This document shows positions 56,468 to 64,000 of a stretch of DNA of 64,000 bases, in pieces (position 1 is the stretch's first letter; every line of letters begins with the position of its first letter). The notes below the pieces were generated by a model. The model was not told the origin of the DNA. It saw only the letters and a list, made by a program, of their open reading frames with translations, and made no database searches. The stretch covers positions 111,029 to 175,028 of the forward strand of contig MIBJ01000017.1 of NCBI GenBank assembly GCA_001829495.1. Direction: 5' to 3'. The stretch comes from Spirochaetes bacterium RBG_16_49_21. GTDB lineage: Bacteria; Spirochaetota; UBA4802; UBA5550. The translations under genes were made by a program, and so were the position numbers.

Positions 56468-57283
56468 TCAGGGAACGCTTTTTCGATACTGCGCAATCTG
56501 CCGCGAGATGGCGACAAGGTTGCCCTCCTCGTCCCACAATTCCCCGTCCTCCTCCAGTAAGCCGCAGGTGATGAACCGGGTGCGAAAAATACCCTTCAGC
56601 CATCTCGTGGCCGGGATCTTCCTCACGTTTACGGACATCTCTATGGTCGGCACCCAGGCGACCATGCCCTGGGAGGCGAATACGGCAGGCGGGAATGAGT
56701 CCGCGAGTAAAAATATCGAGATCAGGTCGAAGGGGCGGTCGTCCCTGAACCTGATCCAACCCTTGTGCTCGGACTTGTCCGACAATTTCCCAAAAAACCA
56801 TCCGGCGCATTCAGGATCCAGCCGTATATCCAGATTGTCCAGCAGGGTTAAATTCGGAATCTTCGGGGAGGTGACGCATGCCTCCAACGGAGCGACAAGG
56901 GGCGCCGCCGTCTCGTAGCGCTCGAGCACGCACTCGATCTTTTCATCCGCGAAGGTTCCGAAGCTGCGAATTTTTTCCCTGCCGTCCTGGATCAGGCTGG
57001 CCTGCAGCCGGTTGAACTGGGTCGATCGGGTGATCATCTCAACGTGCAGATCCGCCTCCCCGATCACCGTCCGGGACAGGTAATTCGCGGTCACGATCGG
57101 CGTAGATCTCTTATCGCTGGCGAGCGCCATCGCGTTTGCAACGATCGCCATCAGGTACCCCCCGTTGGGGATTCCGTTGACCGACCAGTTATCCTGGACA
57201 AACCCTTTGTAGCGTAACGGCTCCGCTTCGGTCAAAGAAACGTCCTGATCGAAAAGATGCATGACCGGGCCCGGATGTGTCAT
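56468..57283 (-). CDS. Thioesterase family protein (TesB/acyl-CoA thioesterase-like)
   Basis: NWSVNGIPNGGYLMAIVANAMALAS; double-hotdog style C-terminus. Confidence 0.8.
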   Translation of the reverse strand: MTHPGPVMHLFDQDVSLTEAEPLRYKGFVQDNWSVNGIPNGGYLMAIVANAMALASDKRSTPIVTANYLSRTVIGEADLHVEMITRSTQFNRLQASLIQDGREKIRSFGTFADEKIECVLERYETAAPLVAPLEACVTSPKIPNLTLLDNLDIRLDPECAGWFFGKLSDKSEHKGWIRFRDDRPFDLISIFLLADSFPPAVFASQGMVAWVPTIEMSVNVRKIPATRWLKGIFRTRFITCGLLEEDGELWDEEGNLVAISRQIAQYRKSVP

Positions 57284-57519
57284 GGCCTACCCTGCATGAA
57301 AAAATAAACCCCGACAATAACGGCGACTACGATCACCAGCGCAACAATAATCATTCCGGATGAAATCTTTTTTCTCTGCGATGTTTTTTTCCATGTCCAC
57401 GGCGAAGCCGATACTTTTGTGGGCGCGTCAGGATTCGCTATCGGAAGCTTGCAATAAGGACATTCTTTGGCCATCTCAAAAACCATGCGACCGCAGTGAA
57501 TGCATTTTACTTTAGCCAT
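57280..57519 (-). CDS. Small zinc-ribbon single-TM protein
   Basis: MAKVKCIHCGRMVFEMAKECPYCKLPI plus C-terminal TM; overlaps the thioesterase start by 4 bp. Confidence 0.75.
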   Translation of the reverse strand: MAKVKCIHCGRMVFEMAKECPYCKLPIANPDAPTKVSASPWTWKKTSQRKKISSGMIIVALVIVVAVIVGVYFFMQGRP

Positions 57520-57808
57520 GTTAAACCTCTCCATTAATATTTTTTTAGGATAAATATATATAAGGAAACTCCTTAAAACATTTTAAGTACGTTTCCTTTG
57601 GGGCACTTTTATTGAATCTTACACCTTCCCGGAATACCTATCTCGGCTCAGGCATAACCTTTTATTATAATACCGAAATGCCGTCCAATCAATATCTATA
57701 TTACTTTTCATCGTCAGCCATCGCTGACCTTCTTAAGCCGTGATTTTATGAACAAAAAATAACACTGTTATCTTATGTTACAAGCAAAAATATATTTGAC
57801 TTATATGA

Positions 57809-57831
57809 ATAACTTATATAAGGCAAGTTAT
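57809..57831. promoter_or_regulatory. Inverted repeat ATAACTT-N9-AAGTTAT upstream of MCP
   Basis: Perfect 7-bp arms 33 bp before the MCP start, near a TTGACT hexamer. Confidence 0.35.
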
Positions 57832-57863
57832 TAACTATAAAAATTTCTTCCTAGGTAAATAAT

Positions 57864-60017
57864 ATGGCAGAAGATATTTTTAAAAAAATGATCCGGAATT
57901 ATATTCTCTATGGCTCATACGGAATTTTCTTGTCAGTTGGCACTTTATTTATCACACTTTTTATCGCATACCCCATGGTTTCCGATGCCCGGCTCCTCTT
58001 ATGCATAGGAATCCTGTCTCTATTAAGCTACTTTTCCACATTTGCAAGATACATCAACAATGTAGCGAAAATAGTCAACCTCATACGCAAATTAAAAGAA
58101 CCCGGCAATTATATAAAATTGAAAGATCGATTCCGAATAGTGGCCAGCCGATCCCTCTATAGAACCTTCCTCACCCTGATAATAACACTGATCCTCTTTT
58201 TCATTATCATATATTTTTTTTGGGGATATAAAAACATCTACTATCATTTCAATATATTCTTTATCTGCTTCTTTCTAATGCTCCACCTCTCTTATAATAC
58301 CAATACAACGTGGTTCATACGGAACTATCCCCTGGGCAGGTTTGGAGTACCCATCGGAGTACAGAATTTAAGAAGCAAGATTATCTCTCGCATCTTGCCG
58401 GTTGTTCTCCTGGCTACAGTGTCCATTTCATGCATGATATATCTGGTGAACGGCAAAATCATCAAGGAGGAAATCGATAGCGGCATACTACCCAACCTGG
58501 AGCTTATGTGTGGAAATGCGAACCTGGCTCAAGACTTCTCGCAGATTCCTTCCATTCCCATCATCAAAAAATACAGGGGCGCTATTTTTATCCTGAAAGA
58601 TAACGGCGAGATCGTATATAGTAATTCTAAAGAAACTCTATCAGGAAGAATCCAGGACGCGATACAGCGGGGTGACCAGCCTGAATACCTGTATAAAAAA
58701 ACAAAAGACTATTTCGATGCGATCAAGGAACAAAATACCGGCAGATTCGAGGGTGTTTACCAGAACAACCATGCGGTATTCTTCATCGGCAAAATCGCTC
58801 AGTCTGATAATTACGCCCTGCTCGTATTCGACGAGCTGATCCTCTACAAGACCTTCTATTTGAGCATATTCATTGAAACCGCCATTCTGTTCATAATAAA
58901 TTTTCTCATCTGGTTCGTCGTGAACAGGAGACTGCTCAAGATCTCCCGTCCCATGGATGAGGTTATTCCAGCCATAACAAGCGCCTCAAAAGGAGATCTC
59001 ACACAGACGATCAATCTCATAAAATCGCGAGATGTTATCGAGGATTTCACCAGATACTTTAAGACCTTTATCGACAATGTCCGGAACTTTATGAAAAACG
59101 CCGGGGAACTCTCGGAAAGGCTCATGGGACTATCGGAATCAATTGCCAGGATAGGGAATTATATCAAAAAGTCCTCCTCATCCCACGCTGAGCTTTTGCT
59201 TAAATCGACAGACGTCGTTAAGGACATATCCACGTCGTTCTCCAGTATTACAAATGATTCGGAGATGCACAATAAAAATATTTCCAATCTACAAAACATG
59301 ATCGACAAACTCAACGCCTCGATGAACGAAGTTTCAGGCAATGCGAACAGCGTGGTGAACTCGATGAAGCTTGTAGTGGGAAGCGCTGAAAACGGCTCCG
59401 GTCTCGTCGACAACACGTTTGAAGGCATGCAGAATATCGAGAAGTTTTACAGCGGCATGCTCAACGTAATAGAGATAATTTCCGACATCTCTGAGAAGGT
59501 GAACCTCCTCTCGTTGAACGCGTCGATCGAAGCGGCGCGGGCCGGGGACTACGGAAGAGGCTTTGCCGTCGTGGCGGATGAGATATCCAAACTGGCGGAC
59601 AACACGAGCTCGAGCGTCAAGGAGATAACGAGCCTCATCAATGAAGGCGATATCGAGGTTAAAAGAGACAAGGAAATGGTAGCGGACATGAGAAGCTCCT
59701 TCGGCCTGATCATGAAGAACATTGAAGCGACCGGCGTTATGATCGAAGGCTTCATCGACATGATACAGGCAAGGGTGCAGGACATTCAAAACATTAAAAA
59801 GGACATATCGGCGATCAGCGTTTTTTACAACGAACTCAACCAGTCGACCGGCGTGCAGAACAAAAACGCCCTCATGGTTTCAGAAACCATCGACCAGGTT
59901 AACTCCGGCGCGCGGGATTTTGTCGAAAGATCTGAAACCCTGGCAGATTCCTCAGAGGAACTGAAGAAAATGGCTGCCTCGCTGACGGAAACATTGAAAA
60001 TATTCAAGATTTCATAA
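57864..60017 (+). CDS. Methyl-accepting chemotaxis protein with multi-TM N-terminus
   Basis: ISEKVNLLSLNASIEAARAGDYGRGFAVVADEISKLADNTSSSVKEI hairpin-tip motif; multiple N-terminal TMs. Confidence 0.92.
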   Translation: MAEDIFKKMIRNYILYGSYGIFLSVGTLFITLFIAYPMVSDARLLLCIGILSLLSYFSTFARYINNVAKIVNLIRKLKEPGNYIKLKDRFRIVASRSLYRTFLTLIITLILFFIIIYFFWGYKNIYYHFNIFFICFFLMLHLSYNTNTTWFIRNYPLGRFGVPIGVQNLRSKIISRILPVVLLATVSISCMIYLVNGKIIKEEIDSGILPNLELMCGNANLAQDFSQIPSIPIIKKYRGAIFILKDNGEIVYSNSKETLSGRIQDAIQRGDQPEYLYKKTKDYFDAIKEQNTGRFEGVYQNNHAVFFIGKIAQSDNYALLVFDELILYKTFYLSIFIETAILFIINFLIWFVVNRRLLKISRPMDEVIPAITSASKGDLTQTINLIKSRDVIEDFTRYFKTFIDNVRNFMKNAGELSERLMGLSESIARIGNYIKKSSSSHAELLLKSTDVVKDISTSFSSITNDSEMHNKNISNLQNMIDKLNASMNEVSGNANSVVNSMKLVVGSAENGSGLVDNTFEGMQNIEKFYSGMLNVIEIISDISEKVNLLSLNASIEAARAGDYGRGFAVVADEISKLADNTSSSVKEITSLINEGDIEVKRDKEMVADMRSSFGLIMKNIEATGVMIEGFIDMIQARVQDIQNIKKDISAISVFYNELNQSTGVQNKNALMVSETIDQVNSGARDFVERSETLADSSEELKKMAASLTETLKIFKIS

Positions 60018-60104
60018 TAAGTTCGAGGAGAGGGCCCTCTTCTCCTCGCAAATTAATAACTTGCTTCACCTTCAAATTATGATTAATTTAATATATAAAA
60101 CGCC

Positions 60105-60491
60105 ATGCTGTATGAAATTGAAAATGTATCGCAAAAAGAGGAGCACATCTTCAGACGATGGTTCCAGGACGACTACTTTGACCTGATCGTCTGGTACGAT
60201 AAAAAGAGCGAAGGCATAGCGGGATTCCAGCTCTGTTATAATAAATTGTCCGATGAGCACGCCCTGACCTGGCATACTGCAAAGGGATTCAGCCACAATA
60301 GAATCGACGACTACCCGGGGATTTTTCACCACCCGGTTACCCCTATCCTGGTTCCGGACGGATATTTTCCCCATGACGAGCTTCTGGACCGGTTCAGGCA
60401 AAACAGCACCGCTATCGATGAAGATATCTCCCGATTGGTTATTGAGAAGATTAGTGAATACAATAACGCCTTGAGTACGGCTATGAAATGA
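60105..60491 (+). CDS. Conserved hypothetical protein (128 aa)
   Basis: Intact ORF between MCP and treS, no antisense conflict; function not recognised. Confidence 0.65.
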   Translation: MLYEIENVSQKEEHIFRRWFQDDYFDLIVWYDKKSEGIAGFQLCYNKLSDEHALTWHTAKGFSHNRIDDYPGIFHHPVTPILVPDGYFPHDELLDRFRQNSTAIDEDISRLVIEKISEYNNALSTAMK

Positions 60492-60508
60492 CCCGCCTCG
60501 CTAATGCG

Positions 60509-62152
60509 TCATTCCATCAAGTTAAAGATATAATATCCGTAACCGTTGGGCGTGAGAAGATACGGCAGCTCGCCGATCGCCGGGAAAATGGTGGCGCCTA
60601 TAATTTCAATCGGCGTATAGCCGCGTAACGACTGCAGGTTTATCTCCACCGGTTGGGACGAAGCGGACAGATTGAATACGCAGAGCAGTTTGACGTCTTC
60701 ATGCTCGATCAGATACACCAGTATCTTTTTATTGTCCGGATAAATAAAGTTAAGGGAGCCTCTGCCGAACGCGGGAAAGGTTTTTCGTATAAAAAGAAAA
60801 TGCTTGAGCCAATTCAGCAGCGAGCTCTTGTTATTTTTGTCCTCTTCGACGTTGATCGAGTTGAAGTTGTACACCGGATCGGTTATCACGGGCGCGTACA
60901 GCCGGGAGGGCTGGGCCTCGGAAAAACCGGCGTTCTTATTGTCGTTCCAATGCATGGGAGTGCGGACGCCGTTTCTGTCCCCCAGAAAGATGTTGTCCCC
61001 CATGCCTATCTCGTCGCCGTAATATATGACCGGGGTCCCCGGCAGCGTAAACAGGATCGCGTTGAGCAACTCTATTTTTTTCCGATCATTGCCGAGGAGG
61101 GGAGCGAGACGCCTTCTGATGCCTTTATTCAGCCGCATCTGTTTGTCTTCCGCGTAGACGTGAAACATATAGTCGCGCTCCTCGTCCGTGACCAGTTCCA
61201 GCGTCATCTCATCGTGGTTGCGGAGAAACATGGCCCACTGACACGATTCCGGAATTTTCGGCAGCCGCTTCATGATATCAACGATGGGACCATGGTGCTC
61301 CTGTCTCAGCGCCATGAAAAGCCGCGGCATCAGGGGAAAGTTGAAGGCCATGTGGAACTCATCGCCCTCCCCGAAATACCGGACGAGGTCCTCCGGCCAC
61401 TGGTTCGCCTCCGCGAGGAGCAGCGCGCCGGGATACTCCCGGTCGATGATGCTCCGTATCTCCTTTATGAACGCGTGCGTCTCCGGCAGGTTTTCGCATG
61501 ACGTGCCCTCCCCCTCGTACAGATAAGGAACGGCGTCCACGCGGAATCCGTCAAGGCCCATGTCCAGCCAATACCTGATCACCCGGATCATTTCCTCGCG
61601 TACTTTAGGATTTTCATAATTCAGATCGGGCTGGTGATAAAAAAACCGATGCCAGTAGTACAATCCGTTCTCCTTGCAGTACGTCCAGTTCGAGGTTTCC
61701 AGATCGGAAAATATGATCCGCGCATCTTTGTATTTCTCCGGAGTATCGGACCATACATAAAAATCGAAGTAGGCCGAACCGGGGCCTTTTTTCGCCTCCC
61801 GGAACCACCGGTGCTGATCCGAGGTATGATTGAGCACCAGCTCGCCGATTACCTTCAATCCCCGGCCGTGGGCTTGATACAGCAAGCTTCGGAAGTCTTC
61901 GATAGTACCGTATTCGGGACTTACGCCGTAATAATCGGTTATATCATATCCGTCATCCTTCCCCGGTGAGGGATAGATGGGCATCAGCCAGATGCAGTCA
62001 ACGCCGAGATCCACAAGGTAGTCGAGCCGCGAAATCAATCCCCAAAAATCACCCCTGCCGTCTTTATTGCCGTCCTGGAAGCCGCGCACGTACAGCTCAT
62101 AGATGACGGCGTTTTTATACCACGGAGTTTCTTGTTTGCTTTTTTCTTCCAT
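60509..62152 (-). CDS. treS: GH13 trehalose synthase / alpha-amylase family protein
   Basis: YELYVRGFQDGNKDGRGDFWGLISRLDYLVDLGVDCIWLMPIYPSPGKDDGYDI, GFRVDAVPYLYE, LLAEANQWP, FLRNHDEM. Confidence 0.88.
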   Translation of the reverse strand: MEEKSKQETPWYKNAVIYELYVRGFQDGNKDGRGDFWGLISRLDYLVDLGVDCIWLMPIYPSPGKDDGYDITDYYGVSPEYGTIEDFRSLLYQAHGRGLKVIGELVLNHTSDQHRWFREAKKGPGSAYFDFYVWSDTPEKYKDARIIFSDLETSNWTYCKENGLYYWHRFFYHQPDLNYENPKVREEMIRVIRYWLDMGLDGFRVDAVPYLYEGEGTSCENLPETHAFIKEIRSIIDREYPGALLLAEANQWPEDLVRYFGEGDEFHMAFNFPLMPRLFMALRQEHHGPIVDIMKRLPKIPESCQWAMFLRNHDEMTLELVTDEERDYMFHVYAEDKQMRLNKGIRRRLAPLLGNDRKKIELLNAILFTLPGTPVIYYGDEIGMGDNIFLGDRNGVRTPMHWNDNKNAGFSEAQPSRLYAPVITDPVYNFNSINVEEDKNNKSSLLNWLKHFLFIRKTFPAFGRGSLNFIYPDNKKILVYLIEHEDVKLLCVFNLSASSQPVEINLQSLRGYTPIEIIGATIFPAIGELPYLLTPNGYGYYIFNLME

Positions 62153-62163
62153 ACGCTGCCGCG

Positions 62164-62958
62164 CTATGTCTCGACCAATTTTTTCAACAGGCTCCTCGCC
62201 GAAGCCACGTCAGCGACATGGTACCGGGCTTTGGAAGATCCTCTTCCGACCTTTATGGAATAGCCGCGTTCGGGGATCGCGGCGAAGAGATCCTCATCGG
62301 TCGCATCGTCGCCCATACCGAGTATGAAATCGTAGTCCTTTAAAGACAGAAGATACGATGTGATTTTAGCTTTGCTGACCTCAAGGCTTTTTATTTCCAG
62401 CACTCTGTTCCCCTCAAGGATACCGAGATTGCGGTTGGCGACCATATTGAGCAGGTTCCCTTTCAGCTCCATCGCGCGCATCGACGCGAGCTCGACGTCC
62501 GAGCGGCGATAATCCCAGGCAAGCGAGAAATCCTTTTCCTCGATGAACGCCCCCGGCGTGCGGTCGCAATACAGCTCGAGAAGCGGTCTGATTTCATCCT
62601 TCCACCGCGTATCGGGCGTTGCCGAGGGCTTCCACCCGCCGGCGCCGCTTTTTAACCAGGCGCCGTGCTCCGCTATCAATATGAGCGGCAGTTCACCGAA
62701 ATGCCGCTCGAGGAATTCGCGCCTTCTCCCGCTTATTATCACCACATCGCTCTCCTCTTTTTCAGCAAGAGACGCCAGCATTTTAAAAAGATCATTGTCG
62801 GGAACGGCTTTTTCCGGCCGCTCGTCAAATTGCACCAGCGTCCCGTCGTAATCCAGGAGTAACAGACGCGCTGCGCCTGACTGGTAGCCGTTTACGATCA
62901 GGGCCATCTCATTCTTATTGATCATTTTTTGAGCCGGCGTTTCATTGATTTTCGGCAT
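62164..62958 (-). CDS. otsB: Trehalose-6-phosphate phosphatase
   Basis: LLLLDYDGTLVQF, VVIISGRRREFLERHF, LIAEHGAWLK, LGMGDDATDEDLF. Confidence 0.93.
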   Translation of the reverse strand: MPKINETPAQKMINKNEMALIVNGYQSGAARLLLLDYDGTLVQFDERPEKAVPDNDLFKMLASLAEKEESDVVIISGRRREFLERHFGELPLILIAEHGAWLKSGAGGWKPSATPDTRWKDEIRPLLELYCDRTPGAFIEEKDFSLAWDYRRSDVELASMRAMELKGNLLNMVANRNLGILEGNRVLEIKSLEVSKAKITSYLLSLKDYDFILGMGDDATDEDLFAAIPERGYSIKVGRGSSKARYHVADVASARSLLKKLVET

Positions 62959-63254
62959 GGACAGCTTTAAAAATTAACTCGATATTGTCCGCATACACAT
63001 AACAAGAATACTATCGGATGAAAGAACAAGTCAAGTAGCAGTTGGCACCACGGGGTAGGTATTTTATAAATTAATGTCATTTTCCAAGAAAAGCTCTCAA
63101 AAAATATAAGAAAAAAATCTTTAACATAGCTTATTTTAAGGGAACATCTAAGCGCTGCTTTTTTCATCTTAGAAATAAAAAGAGGTTCTTGCTTGACAAC
63201 AGATACCCTGCGTGATCCCCGATGCGCGGTTATTTCTTCGGAGGAGGCTTATTT

Positions 63255-63419
63255 ATGGGGATCATAACATTAATCATTCTCGGACTGGTTGTGTTCTTTG
63301 GGGTGAAATATCTGAAAAACAGAGAGACGGGAGAAACCCCGCTTGACATCCTGAAGGCGCGCTGCGCAAAGGGCGAGATATCCAGAGAAAGCTTCGACAG
63401 CATGAAAAAAGAGCTTTGA
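63255..63419 (+). CDS. SHOCT domain small membrane protein
   Basis: TM followed by TPLDILKARCAKGEISRESFDSMKKEL. Confidence 0.8.
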   Translation: MGIITLIILGLVVFFGVKYLKNRETGETPLDILKARCAKGEISRESFDSMKKEL

Positions 63420-63500
63420 TTCTTCAAAAACTTGAATTTAAGCTTCTTAAAGGTTACCTTTGTAATAATCATAGCGCAGCGAAGCTGCAAACAAATGCGA

Positions 63501-63596
63501 TTAGCCGCTGATTTTCGCGGATGTACGCAGATAATGATAAGTAAAAATCATGAAATCTGCGCAAATCCGCGTGCGTCCATGGCTAAAAATTTGAAA
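63501..63596. repeat. Imperfect inverted intergenic repeat
   Basis: TTAGCCGCTGATTTTCGCGGATGTACGCAGAT ... ATCTGCGCAAATCCGCGTGCGTCCATGGCTAA. Confidence 0.6.
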
Positions 63597-63666
63597 TTCT
63601 ATGAAACTTTAATTGTATAGTTTCTTAGAAGTTGCAAAAATTTTATAATATGAAAGGAACAAAACC

Positions 63667-64000
63667 ATGAACGAAAGCCGCGCGGATTTGAAAATGACCG
63701 AGAAAGATCCGGTGTGCGGAATGGATGTGTCAGTCGATTCCCAACACCGATACAAACACGACGGAAAGCACTATTATTTCTGCTGCGAGCATTGCCTGCG
63801 TAAATTCAGGGAAAATCCGCAGCAGTATTTAACCAAAGGAGCCGCTCAACAAGGTGTAAGGATTGAAGGGGGGATGACTAAGAATGCGGTGTACACCTGC
63901 CCCATGCATCCGGAAATCAGACAGCCCTCGGCCGGCGATTGCCCGAAGTGTGGCATGGCGTTGGAGCCGTCCGGCGTTCCCTTTTTTGCAGCTAAAACCG
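63667..64000 (+). CDS. Heavy-metal (copper) P-type ATPase N-terminus: YHS domain plus heavy-metal-binding domain, truncated by window edge
   Basis: DPVCGMDVSVDSQHRYKHDGKHYYFCCEHCLRKFRENPQQYL (YHS) and YTCPMHPEIRQPSAGDCPKCGMALEP. Confidence 0.85.
   Translation, partial: MNESRADLKMTEKDPVCGMDVSVDSQHRYKHDGKHYYFCCEHCLRKFRENPQQYLTKGAAQQGVRIEGGMTKNAVYTCPMHPEIRQPSAGDCPKCGMALEPSGVPFFAAKT

Noticed and set aside
1-64000. CRISPR arrays, prophage, toxin-antitoxin or defence island
   Set aside because: No regularly spaced repeats, integrase/transposase, Cas, restriction-modification or small paired TA ORFs recognised; content is metabolic.

Overview
The window is a dense, mostly operonic bacterial chromosomal segment. 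It looks like core and energy metabolism rather than prophage or an integrative element. I saw no tRNA, rRNA, transposase, integrase or CRISPR array, though I had no search tools. Left part (1-24 kb): DUF58/MoxR pair, a membrane alpha/beta hydrolase, an amidohydrolase remnant, a cold-shock protein, two class III nucleotidyl cyclases (one paired with a HEAT-repeat protein), a thiolase/TetR pair, MscS, Usp, a Na+/H+ antiporter-like protein, a phosphoketolase-acetate kinase pair, a GH5 glycosidase, a GT2 and a dienelactone hydrolase. Middle (24-38 kb): aldehyde dehydrogenase, then a long + strand run carrying most of the pentose phosphate pathway (tkt, gnd, zwf, pgl, rpe, tal; no rpi), a thioredoxin-reductase-like protein lacking NADPH-binding signatures, an AIF-like reductase, and a pterin cluster (PCD, PTR1/FolM-like SDR, folB, folK, folE). 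Right (38-57 kb): a complete nuoA-N operon with fused nuoCD on the - strand, divergent from pntAA-pntAB-pntB. Right end: thioesterase/zinc ribbon, an MCP, otsB-treS, a SHOCT protein and the start of a copper-ATPase-like protein. Most notable signals: (i) a thioredoxin-reductase homologue with CATC but degenerate NADPH motifs, embedded in an NADPH/pterin gene run; (ii) a dispersed intergenic inverted-repeat family whose TGACCTC terminus supplies the stop codon of three genes (PCD, pntAA, nuoI); (iii) a 13-bp perfect inverted repeat overlapping the Shine-Dalgarno of a nucleotidyl cyclase; (iv) a cyclase with Asp at the adenine-selecting Lys position; (v) a 58-bp perfect palindrome between the nuo and pnt operons; (vi) a TetR operator present upstream of both the regulator and the thiolase. 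Phylum is not certain; the gene content would fit a Spirochaetota- or delta-proteobacteria-like MAG, which is inference only.
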